Shown in pieces: positions 1 to 6,274 of a DNA stretch of 6,274 bases. Position numbers and translations under genes: made by a program. This stretch comes from Chitinophagaceae bacterium (GTDB lineage Bacteria > Bacteroidota > Bacteroidia > Chitinophagales > Chitinophagaceae). The stretch covers positions 1-6,274 of the forward strand of contig JABMML010000227.1 in assembly GCA_013205585.1 (NCBI GenBank), read 5' to 3'. Position 1 is the stretch's first letter. Every line of letters begins with the position of its first letter. The notes under the pieces are model-generated. The model did not search any database, was not told the DNA's origin, and saw only the letters and a list, made by a program, of their open reading frames with translations.

Positions 1-956
1 ACAATCTCTTCTGTTGAATGGGTTAATTTGAATGGAATGGTATTGTCAGCTTGAATCCATTCAGTAAATACTTGATTAAAATTTTTATCTATTTTTTTAA
101 TAACGGTAACTCCCAATTTTTGCAAGGCAGCCCCGTTGCATTCTTGTTCAAAGTGTTTTAAAATAGGAATGCTTAAAAGTTTCTTTTTCAAATACAAGGC
201 CTCTGCTGGCGTTTCAAAACCACCCGCTGTTATAATACCATGACATTGTATTAAACTATGCGTAAATGTTTTATTGTCAATAGGAAGTAGCGTTAAATTT
301 TTATAATTAGTTGGCTGCTTCACTTCTTTTGTAAAAATTTCGAAATTAAATTTTGACTGTGTCAATAAATAAGGGCTTAAAACAGCAATTGAATACTGAG
401 GTAAATAAACAGTGATATGCGAATTGTCTATAGGTGTTGCATTTATAATTTCGTCTTTGATAATAGGATTATAAATATTTTTATCATAGGATTCGAAATG
501 CAAGCCCAGGTAGTCTGTACTTCTTACAAATTTATCAAGTATTAAATTTCCAATAGGATTAAAGGTATTAGCCCTAGGCGTTAATTTACTTTGAAAACTT
601 GCTTGGTGACCAAATTGAATACTTTTTTTCTTTTTTAAAGAACATGCAAGCGAGGTTATAAATTCAAAGTCATTAATAATAACATCGTATTTTTCTACGG
701 GTAAGGCCTTGGCTTCTTTGTAAATATTAAAACTTAAAGATTTTGAAATTTTACCATAATCCATACCACCTGTGGTCTTATAATGCAGGCTAATACCATC
801 ACTCTTATACTTAATGGGAAGTGGTGTTTGTAATTGCGCATTGGAACCACTCAGAAAAAAATCAACTTCTCCATACTTTTTTAAATAGGGATACAACTGC
901 TCTGCCCTACTAATATGGCCATTACCTGTTCCTTGTATTGCGTAAAATATTTTCAT
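1..956 (-). CDS. MurG/GT28-like glycosyltransferase, C-terminus missing
   Basis: The reading frame is open from an ATG at 956 to the left edge, giving 318 complete codons and no stop, so the C-terminus is outside the window. The protein begins MKIFYAIQGTGNGHISRA. This glycine-rich N-terminal loop (G9-R17, with H14) is typical of GT-B enzymes of the GT28/MurG type. A second signature near residues 239-253 (HGIITAGGFETPAEA), followed by FEQECNGAALQKLGV at about 269-283, matches the C-terminal donor-nucleotide domain of that fold. I recall it as close to the MJ1255-type glycosyltransferase family common in Bacteroidota, usually about 340-350 residues, so perhaps 20-35 residues are missing. There is no signal peptide or transmembrane segment, so it is probably cytoplasmic or peripheral to the inner membrane. 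Its start lies 12 bases after the stop of the metallophosphoesterase, which implies an operon. Donor and acceptor are unknown. The fold is a confident call; the link to envelope glycolipids is inferred from context. Confidence 0.85.
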   Translation of the reverse strand, partial: MKIFYAIQGTGNGHISRAEQLYPYLKKYGEVDFFLSGSNAQLQTPLPIKYKSDGISLHYKTTGGMDYGKISKSLSFNIYKEAKALPVEKYDVIINDFEFITSLACSLKKKKSIQFGHQASFQSKLTPRANTFNPIGNLILDKFVRSTDYLGLHFESYDKNIYNPIIKDEIINATPIDNSHITVYLPQYSIAVLSPYLLTQSKFNFEIFTKEVKQPTNYKNLTLLPIDNKTFTHSLIQCHGIITAGGFETPAEALYLKKKLLSIPILKHFEQECNGAALQKLGVTVIKKIDKNFNQVFTEWIQADNTIPFKLTHSTEEI

Positions 957-968
957 GAATCAACTTAA

Positions 969-1814
969 TTACATCGACACTTGAAATGCCACTTCCTTGG
1001 TCATTACACTTAACTCTTCTCTTAAATTGATAATTTTATTCTTCTTGCTTCCTTTTTCTTCTTCAAATTGCTTAGGATCATAATGATATAAAGTCCAAGC
1101 ATTATCATAATACTCTAAGGAAGTTGAATTTTCTATCCAATCGCCGCTGTTTAAATAAGTAACGCTACCCTTATCGGTAGTCACCACACGATGTTGTGGT
1201 TGATGAATATGGCCACAAATTACATATTGATAATTATTTTCAATGGCAAGCTCTGCTGCAGTTTGTTCAAAATTATTAATCCAAGAAACTGCTTTTTTTA
1301 CCCCATTTTTAACACTCTTACTCAAGCTCATCTTTTCTCTACCCATTAATTTCAAACTCCAATTCAAAATACTATTAATAAGTATTAGTAAATCATATCC
1401 ATAGCCGCCCAATTTTGCTATTATTTTGGCGCCGCCTTTAGTAGTTCTATCAAATACATCCCCATGAAATACCCAATTCTTTTCGCCATTGATTTCAAAA
1501 ACAATCTTATCTGTTAATTGAATATTGCCCATTTCGAAGTCGGCATATTTACGCAAGGCTTCATCATGATTGCCTGTGATATAAATAACCTTGGTATCCT
1601 TGCTGGCCATGCTAAATATTTGCTTAATCACCGCCATATGGCTTGTTGGGAAATAGCGCTTATTAAACTGCCAAATGTCTATAATGTCTCCGTTTAGAAT
1701 GAGTGTTTTAGGCTTAATACTCTTTAAATAGTTAAGGGCCTCCTTTGCCTGACACCCAAAAGTGCCTAAATGTAGGTCACTTATGATACATATTTCCATT
1801 GGTCTTTTGTCCAT
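969..1814 (-). CDS. LpxH-like calcineurin-fold metallophosphoesterase
   Basis: This is a binuclear-metal phosphoesterase of the UDP-2,3-diacylglucosamine diphosphatase-like group (COG2908 type). Numbered from the ATG at 1814 (281 aa), the metal-site motifs appear in order: SDLHLG (D13, H15), NGDIIDIW (D43), GNHDE (N82, H83), HGDVFD (H117) and CGHIHQP (H202, H204). The set is complete, so the enzyme should be active. A helical stretch at about residues 125-185 lies between the HGD and GHIH motifs, where LpxH carries its substrate-capping helices. Classical LpxH of E. coli has GNRD where this protein has GNHD, so a lipid A role is not certain and no gene symbol is given. A longer reading from a GTG at 1841 (290 aa) is possible. 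I prefer the ATG because MDKRPMEICIISDLHLG matches the usual N-terminus recalled for relatives. Neither start has a clear ribosome binding site. It is the first gene of the minus-strand pair and diverges from ppk. Confidence 0.88.
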   Translation of the reverse strand: MDKRPMEICIISDLHLGTFGCQAKEALNYLKSIKPKTLILNGDIIDIWQFNKRYFPTSHMAVIKQIFSMASKDTKVIYITGNHDEALRKYADFEMGNIQLTDKIVFEINGEKNWVFHGDVFDRTTKGGAKIIAKLGGYGYDLLILINSILNWSLKLMGREKMSLSKSVKNGVKKAVSWINNFEQTAAELAIENNYQYVICGHIHQPQHRVVTTDKGSVTYLNSGDWIENSTSLEYYDNAWTLYHYDPKQFEEEKGSKKNKIINLREELSVMTKEVAFQVSM

Positions 1815-1950
1815 GGGTAGTATTTTATGTAAATAACGCACAAGTAGTTAACAACAGTATCTGCCCTATATTACCATAATATTAATAAATTGTGAACGGA
1901 AAATTACTTCATCCTTGATTCGGTAATTTTACCAGAAAATTTGATAGCAA
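1815..1950. promoter_or_regulatory. Divergent intergenic region between the phosphoesterase and ppk
   Basis: This AT-rich gap must hold the promoters for the minus-strand envelope pair and the plus-strand ppk-ppx pair, because the genes diverge from it. The best candidate for a Bacteroidota -7 element (TAnnTTTG) on the plus strand is TAATTTTA at 1924-1931, but it has no TTG at suitable -33 spacing. On the minus strand TACTGTTG (about 1853-1860) is also one base off consensus and also lacks a -33 partner. Promoter positions are therefore not assigned. The regulatory role is inferred from gene orientation only. If the GTG start of the phosphoesterase is used, the gap shrinks to 1842-1950. Confidence 0.5.
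1900..1930. repeat. Short inverted repeat upstream of ppk
   Basis: AAAATTAC at 1900-1907 is the exact reverse complement of GTAATTTT at 1923-1930, with a 15-base spacer. The right arm is also part of a tighter palindrome, GGTAA-TT-TTACC, at 1922-1933. Both lie 17-51 bases before the ppk ATG and overlap the best -7-like sequence. They could form an operator or a weak RNA hairpin in the leader. The arms are AT-rich and such repeats arise often by chance at this composition, so function is not established. Confidence 0.35.
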
Positions 1951-4014
1951 ATGAAAGCAGAATTTATACCAAGAGATATTAGCTGGCTTAGCTTTAATGC
2001 CCGTGTTTTACAAGAAGCCAACGACCCAACAGTTACTTTAAAAGACAGAATTCGTTTTTTAGGTATTTTCTCTAATAATTTAGATGAGTTTTTCCGAGTG
2101 CGTGTGGCTACCCTTAAAAGAATGGTTGAATTAATTGATAAAAAGAAAAGTACTAATATAGATATAGTTGAATCACCTCAATTCATTTTAGATGAAATTC
2201 AAAGAGTGGTTTTAAAGCAGCAAAGTGAATTTTCTCGAATTTGGACTAATATTAATAAGGAGCTTATTAAAAGAAAAGTTTTAATTATAAACGAACGAAA
2301 ATTAAATGCCGTTCAAAAGGAATTTGTAAAGGATTATTTTGACAATGTGGTACGTCCTTATATCATTCCTTTGATGATAGAAAACTTACCCGAGCTCCCT
2401 TATTTACGTGATAAAAGTTTGTACTTAGCCATTGTCATGAGAAATAATCAAAACGCCTATCAAGAAAAATTTTCCTTGATAGAAATTCCTTCAAGATCTA
2501 TAGGTCGTTTTGTAATTTTACCTTCTGCTGCTGGTACAAAATCAATTATATTATTAGAAGACATTGTAAAGTTTAATTTACCCATTATATTTTCTCATTT
2601 CAAATTTAATAAATTTGATGCCCATGTATTTAAAATTACCAAGGACGCTGAAATTGATTTAGACCAAGAAGTAGGATTAAATTTTATAGAAAAAATTTCC
2701 AAGGGTATAAAAAATAGAAGAAAAGGAAAGCCAGTTCGTTTTGTATATGATAAAGACATGAACGCCGAACTATTAGACTACTTAATACAAAAATTACATC
2801 TTACGCGTAAAAGCAGTATTATTCCAGGAGGGCATATTCATAATTTCAGGCATTTTATGGACTTCCCTGATGTACTCGTAGAAAAACAAGAAAGACCTAA
2901 ACCCTTTCCGCATCCTGCCTTTAGAAATAAAACGCAAGTCTCTGAAGTGATTTTGAAAAAAGATGTGATGCTTCATTTTCCCTATCATAATTACGACCCA
3001 GTAATTGACATGCTAAGAGAAGCTGCCATGGACGACAATGTAGTTTCTATTAAAATAACCGCTTACCGTTTAGCTAGTAATTCTAAAGTCATTAATGCCC
3101 TTATTAATGCCGCTAGAAATGGCAAAGAGGTGACTGTATTTTTAGAATTAAAGGCAAGATTTGATGAAGAAGCGAATTTAGAATGGAAAACCATGATGGA
3201 GGAAGAAGGCGTTAAGGTATTAGTGGGTATTCCTAATGTAAAAGTGCACGCTAAAATATGTGTCATTCAAAAAAGGGTTGAAAATAAACTAGTTCAATAC
3301 GGATTTATTAGCACAGGTAATTTAAATGAAAAAACGGCAAGGGTTTATGCCGATCATTGTTTGTTAACAGCCAATAAGCACTTATTAATGGAGGTGAATA
3401 AAGTATTTACTTATTTAACTAATTGGCAATTAGGCGACAAGCCTATTGAAAAAAGTAAGCATTTATTGATATCGCCTATAAGTATGCGTAATAGTATTAT
3501 TCATTTAATTAATGAAGAGATAAAATTTGCAAAGCAAGGACATGCTTCTCAAATTACGGTTAAACTTAATTCACTAAGCGATCATATTTTATTAGACCAT
3601 CTTCAAAAAGCCATTAAAGCTGGCGTGAAAGTGAACTTAATTATTAGAGGTATACTTACCCTAAAAGAAGGTATGGAGAAATCAAAAAATCCTATTAATG
3701 CTATTAGTATTGTGGACCAATACCTAGAACATGCGCGGGTGATGATATTTCATAACAAGGGAAAACAAAAAGTGTATATCTCAAGTGCCGATTGGATGGT
3801 AAGAAACCTAGACCACCGTATTGAAGTAGCCGTTCCTATTCTAGATCTAAAAATAAAAAAAGAATTAATTGATATTATTAATATTCAATTAAAAGATAAT
3901 CAAAAAGCTAGGATTTTGGATACAGATTTAAACAATAATTATGTATCTTCCCTTAGAACCAAAAAGGTGAAATCTCAGGTAGAAACCTACCATTACTTAA
4001 TAGGAAAAAAATAG
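1951..4014 (+). CDS. ppk1: Polyphosphate kinase 1
   Basis: PPK1 reversibly transfers the terminal phosphate of ATP to a growing inorganic polyphosphate chain. The 687-residue length is almost the same as E. coli PPK (688). The four-domain layout is visible: the N domain (about 1-105) starts with FIPRDISWLSFNARVL and has SNNLDEFF at 41-48, which contains the Asn linked to ATP binding. The helical H domain follows (about 106-320), then the two phospholipase-D-like C1 and C2 domains. H433 in NVKVHAKIC corresponds to the autophosphorylated His435 of E. coli, and H594 in YLEHARV to His592. R373 (TAYRLA) and R403 (KARFDEE) correspond to the arginines at the Mg/phosphate site. The motif SSADWMVRNLDHR near 612-623 is also typical. 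An in-frame TAG at 1945-1947 makes this ATG the first possible ATG. There is no clear Shine-Dalgarno sequence, as is usual in Bacteroidota. All key residues are intact. The exopolyphosphatase gene follows after 7 bases. Confidence 0.98.
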   Translation: MKAEFIPRDISWLSFNARVLQEANDPTVTLKDRIRFLGIFSNNLDEFFRVRVATLKRMVELIDKKKSTNIDIVESPQFILDEIQRVVLKQQSEFSRIWTNINKELIKRKVLIINERKLNAVQKEFVKDYFDNVVRPYIIPLMIENLPELPYLRDKSLYLAIVMRNNQNAYQEKFSLIEIPSRSIGRFVILPSAAGTKSIILLEDIVKFNLPIIFSHFKFNKFDAHVFKITKDAEIDLDQEVGLNFIEKISKGIKNRRKGKPVRFVYDKDMNAELLDYLIQKLHLTRKSSIIPGGHIHNFRHFMDFPDVLVEKQERPKPFPHPAFRNKTQVSEVILKKDVMLHFPYHNYDPVIDMLREAAMDDNVVSIKITAYRLASNSKVINALINAARNGKEVTVFLELKARFDEEANLEWKTMMEEEGVKVLVGIPNVKVHAKICVIQKRVENKLVQYGFISTGNLNEKTARVYADHCLLTANKHLLMEVNKVFTYLTNWQLGDKPIEKSKHLLISPISMRNSIIHLINEEIKFAKQGHASQITVKLNSLSDHILLDHLQKAIKAGVKVNLIIRGILTLKEGMEKSKNPINAISIVDQYLEHARVMIFHNKGKQKVYISSADWMVRNLDHRIEVAVPILDLKIKKELIDIINIQLKDNQKARILDTDLNNNYVSSLRTKKVKSQVETYHYLIGKK

Positions 4015-4021
4015 AATCAAA

Positions 4022-4900
4022 TTGATACTCGCAGCAATAGATATTGGAAGTAACGCAGCAAGATTACTTATTTGTGAAGTCATAAAAAAAGGAAAAGAAG
4101 TCACCTTTAATAAATTAAACCTATTAAGAATTCCAGTTAGACTAGGTTTTGATGTTTTTGAAAAAGGAAGCATTGGCGGACAAAAAAAGAGAATGCTCAT
4201 TAATACCATTAAGTCTTTTAATAATTTAATGAAGGTATACGAGGTGGATCATTATATGGCTTGTGCTACCAGTGCTATGCGAGATGCAGAAAATGCCAAA
4301 GAAATTATCAAAGAAATTAAATCAGAAACAAGTATTGAAATTGAAGTTATTACCGGAGAATTAGAAGCTGAAATTATTTACGAAAACCATATTGCCGAAT
4401 TTTTAGATAATAATAAAAGTTATTTATATGTGGATGTAGGTGGCGGTAGTACCGAGCTTACTTTATATCATAAAGGCAGGGTCATTATTCAAAAGTCCTT
4501 TAATATTGGGACCGTTCGTTTGTTAACCAATAAGGTAAAGGATAGTACTTGGGAGGAAATGAAAGAAACCCTGAAGGAATTGGCTAAAAAATATGATAAT
4601 ATTATAGGTATTGGTTCGGGCGGCAATATCAATAAAGTATATTCTATTGCAGGCGCAAAGCCCAGTAAATCATTGACCTACGATGAAATCAAAGATATTT
4701 ATAAGCAAATGGAGCCTTTAACTGTGGAAGAAAGAATGAAGCAGTATATTATTAAAGAAGACAGGGCTGAGGTAATTGTGCCTGCCTTGAAAATATATAA
4801 TGCCATTTGTAAATGGGGCAATATCAATGAAATGCATGTGCCTAAAATAGGTTTGGCCGATGGGCTCATTCATCATTTATATGATATGGTGGAGTCTTAA
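4022..4900 (+). CDS. ppx: Exopolyphosphatase / Ppx-GppA family phosphatase
   Basis: This is a member of the ASKHA-fold Ppx/GppA family, which removes terminal phosphate from polyphosphate or the 5' gamma-phosphate from pppGpp. It has 292 residues and is the short two-domain form without the C-terminal HD-like domain of E. coli Ppx. Motifs: AAIDIGSNAARLL (4-16, first phosphate loop), ATSAMRDAEN (82-91), GELEAEIIY (112-120), VDVGGGSTEL (137-146, with D138, G140 and E145) and GIGSGGNINK (196-205). E115 aligns with the catalytic Glu121 of E. coli Ppx; the preceding residue is Leu where many relatives have Glu. The start is TTG: the frame has a stop at 4001-4003, no ATG lies between that stop and the first conserved motif, and LILAAIDIGSN is the expected beginning. 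The 7-base gap after ppk suggests translational coupling. Polyphosphate rather than pppGpp is favoured by the ppk neighbour, but specificity cannot be read directly. Confidence 0.93.
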   Translation: MILAAIDIGSNAARLLICEVIKKGKEVTFNKLNLLRIPVRLGFDVFEKGSIGGQKKRMLINTIKSFNNLMKVYEVDHYMACATSAMRDAENAKEIIKEIKSETSIEIEVITGELEAEIIYENHIAEFLDNNKSYLYVDVGGGSTELTLYHKGRVIIQKSFNIGTVRLLTNKVKDSTWEEMKETLKELAKKYDNIIGIGSGGNINKVYSIAGAKPSKSLTYDEIKDIYKQMEPLTVEERMKQYIIKEDRAEVIVPALKIYNAICKWGNINEMHVPKIGLADGLIHHLYDMVES

Positions 4901-4906
4901 TTTTAG

Positions 4907-4929
4907 TATATTTAGTTAACCTAAATATA
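4907..4929. repeat. Perfect 9-bp inverted repeat between ppx and the hydrolase
   Basis: TATATTTAG at 4907-4915 and CTAAATATA at 4921-4929 are exact reverse complements around a TTAAC loop. The element fills most of the 35-base gap and ends 6 bases before the hydrolase ATG. As RNA it would form a weak AU-rich hairpin; there is no U-run after it, so it is a poor intrinsic terminator in the plus direction. As DNA it could be an operator. The left arm also contains TATATTTA, one base from the Bacteroidota -7 consensus, though no -33 TTG is properly spaced. The repeat is seen directly; any role is inference. Confidence 0.5.
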
Positions 4930-4935
4930 TATTCC

Positions 4936-6274
4936 ATGAAAAAGTACTTTTTTCTACTACTTGCGTTTATTCCCTTTCTAAGCTTTTCGCAATCAACGGA
5001 TTCTGCTTGGGTCGTTAATAACTATACCAAAACAGAAATAATGGTGCCCATGCGTGATGGAACCAAATTATTTACGACTATTTATGCCCCCAAGGATAAA
5101 ACAGAGAAGCATCCTATTTTATTAGAAAGAACACCTTATTCATGTGCACCCTATGGTGAAAATATTTTTAAACAATATTGGTACTCACCAAGAATGTACT
5201 TTTTAAAAGAAAACTATATTCTTATTGTTCAAGATGTGCGCGGTCGTTGGATGAGTGAAGGAAGTTTTGAAGATATAAGACCTTATATTCCTAATAAAAA
5301 ACCAGGCCAAACTGATGAAGCTACTGACACTTACGATGCCATTGATTGGATGGTAAAAAATGTAACCAATAATAATGGCAATGTAGGTGTGTTTGGTATA
5401 TCTTATCCTGGTTTCTATGCTACACAAGCAACACTTAGTAATCATCCAGCTTTAAAAGCTGTCAGCCCACAAGCGCCCGTAACAGAATGGTTTATTGGAG
5501 ACGACTTTCACCACAACGGTGCCTTTATGCTTGCAGATGGTTTTGCTTTTTATGCAGGATTTGGAAAGCCAAGACCTAAGCCTACCACTGTTGGACCCTC
5601 AGGATTTAATTTCACTAACCCCGATAACTTCGATTTTTATTTGCAAACAGGGGCCATCACAAATTTTACAAAATTGATGGGCGATAGTATTCAGTTCTGG
5701 AAAGACTTAATGGCACATCCTAATTATGATGAATTTTGGCAAATAAGAAATGCAAGAAAACATGTAGAAGACATTAACCCCAATATTGCCACATTAATTG
5801 TAGGTGGTTTATATGATGCAGAAGATTGTTTTGGCGCATGGAATTTATATAAAGCCATTGAAGGCAAAGCGAAGAATAATAATAAATTGGTAATGGGTCC
5901 TTGGTACCATGGACAATGGGCAAGTAATGATGGCACTCATTTAGGCAATGTGCAATTTGGATCTAATACTAGCGAATGGTATGGTCAAAATATAGAGCTG
6001 CCCTTCTTTAATTATTATTTAAAAAATAAAGGAAGCATTGACCAAATAAAAGAAGCCAATATCTTTTTCTCAGGTTCTAATGAATGGAGACAATTACCTA
6101 GCTGGCCGGTGGCTGATATGAAAATGCAATCTTATTTATTAAGTAGTAATGGAAATTTAAAAGCGGGCAATAAAGCCAATACTGTAGCTGGTTATGAAGA
6201 ATATATTAGTGACCCTGCTAAACCCGTTCCTTATATTTCAGATAACTATATGATGAAAAGCAAGCCTGCAAGAC
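4936..6274 (+). CDS. Secreted CocE/NonD-family hydrolase, alpha-amino-acid ester hydrolase-like, C-terminus missing
   Basis: The frame is open from the ATG at 4936 to the right edge (446 complete codons, no stop), so about 170-190 residues are missing relative to a usual length near 620-640. The N-terminus has a signal peptide: KK at 2-3, a hydrophobic core FFLLLAFIPFLSF, and likely cleavage after SFS before Gln19. The protein should therefore be periplasmic or secreted. The alpha/beta-hydrolase part has VPMRDGTKL (37-45), QDVRGRW (99-105) and the nucleophile elbow GISYPG with S156 and the oxyanion Tyr157. D294 (GLYDAEDCFG) and H325 (GPWYHG) complete the triad. D190 in GDDFHHNG plus E296 and D297 match the carboxylate cluster that binds the substrate alpha-amino group in alpha-amino-acid ester hydrolases; the 34-residue S156-D190 spacing equals that in the Acetobacter and Xanthomonas enzymes. 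The C-terminal jelly-roll domain starts near residue 400. The natural substrate may be a peptide or amino-acyl ester or amide. Cocaine esterase and X-Pro dipeptidyl peptidase are less likely relatives. Confidence 0.93.
   Translation, partial: MKKYFFLLLAFIPFLSFSQSTDSAWVVNNYTKTEIMVPMRDGTKLFTTIYAPKDKTEKHPILLERTPYSCAPYGENIFKQYWYSPRMYFLKENYILIVQDVRGRWMSEGSFEDIRPYIPNKKPGQTDEATDTYDAIDWMVKNVTNNNGNVGVFGISYPGFYATQATLSNHPALKAVSPQAPVTEWFIGDDFHHNGAFMLADGFAFYAGFGKPRPKPTTVGPSGFNFTNPDNFDFYLQTGAITNFTKLMGDSIQFWKDLMAHPNYDEFWQIRNARKHVEDINPNIATLIVGGLYDAEDCFGAWNLYKAIEGKAKNNNKLVMGPWYHGQWASNDGTHLGNVQFGSNTSEWYGQNIELPFFNYYLKNKGSIDQIKEANIFFSGSNEWRQLPSWPVADMKMQSYLLSSNGNLKAGNKANTVAGYEEYISDPAKPVPYISDNYMMKSKPAR

Noticed and set aside
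621..640. T-rich runs that could look like a terminator tail or a frameshift site
   Set aside because: They encode a lysine run (KKKK) in the glycosyltransferase on the minus strand; the frame stays open on both sides and there is no GC-rich stem.
1924..1931. TAATTTTA as the ppk promoter -7 element
   Set aside because: It is one base off TAnnTTTG, but no TTG lies at the usual -33 distance, so a promoter is not called.
2794..2988. Small minus-strand open frame inside ppk
   Set aside because: It lies wholly within the well-supported ppk coding frame and resembles no family; it is a shadow frame.
3063..3266. Minus-strand open frame opposite the PPK catalytic region
   Set aside because: It overlaps the region encoding the conserved R373-H433 block, so the constraint belongs to ppk; no independent coding signs.
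4181..4187. A7 run in ppx as a possible programmed slippage site
   Set aside because: The frame continues intact with conserved Ppx motifs downstream, and such runs are expected in AT-rich coding DNA.
3997..4209. Minus-strand open frame across the ppk-ppx junction
   Set aside because: It overlaps the end of ppk and the conserved start of ppx on the opposite strand, with no recognisable motif.
5203..5445. Minus-strand open frame inside the hydrolase
   Set aside because: It is antisense to the catalytic-serine region of the hydrolase and has no recognisable motif.
5495..5677. Plus-strand 60-codon frame inside the hydrolase
   Set aside because: It is an out-of-frame reading of the hydrolase; the Ser/Thr/Leu-rich translation has no family features.
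5724..5936. Minus-strand 70-codon frame inside the hydrolase
   Set aside because: It is antisense to the segment encoding D294 and H325, so the real constraint is on the plus strand.

Overview
The window comes from an AT-rich bacterial chromosome, most likely a member of the Bacteroidota, possibly near the Chitinophagaceae. The evidence is the low GC content, a lack of clear Shine-Dalgarno sequences before starts, the style of the metallophosphoesterase and MurG-like glycosyltransferase pair, a short two-domain exopolyphosphatase, and a secreted protein whose mature form appears to begin with Gln. No rRNA, tRNA, insertion sequence, CRISPR array or phage gene was seen. The lineage call rests on recalled family resemblance, not on a search.

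Left block, minus strand (1-1814): an LpxH-like calcineurin-fold metallophosphoesterase is followed after 12 bases by a GT28/MurG-like glycosyltransferase that runs off the left edge. The spacing suggests one transcript and a role in envelope lipid or glycolipid metabolism. Neither substrate can be read from the sequence.

A divergent intergenic region (1815-1950) separates this pair from the right block. It holds short AT-rich inverted repeats but no convincing consensus promoter.

Right block, plus strand (1951-6274): polyphosphate kinase (ppk1) is followed after 7 bases by an Ppx/GppA-type exopolyphosphatase that appears to use a TTG start. The two enzymes make and degrade inorganic polyphosphate and look like a translationally coupled pair. 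A 35-base gap containing a perfect 9-bp inverted repeat leads to a secreted CocE/NonD-family serine hydrolase. This protein carries the residues expected of alpha-amino-acid ester hydrolases and is cut off by the right edge.

Overall this is mainly housekeeping sequence with well-known families. I found no convincing new multi-gene system. The points most worth a second look are the unassigned substrate specificity of the metallophosphoesterase and glycosyltransferase pair, the secreted ester hydrolase next to the polyphosphate genes, and the palindrome in front of it.
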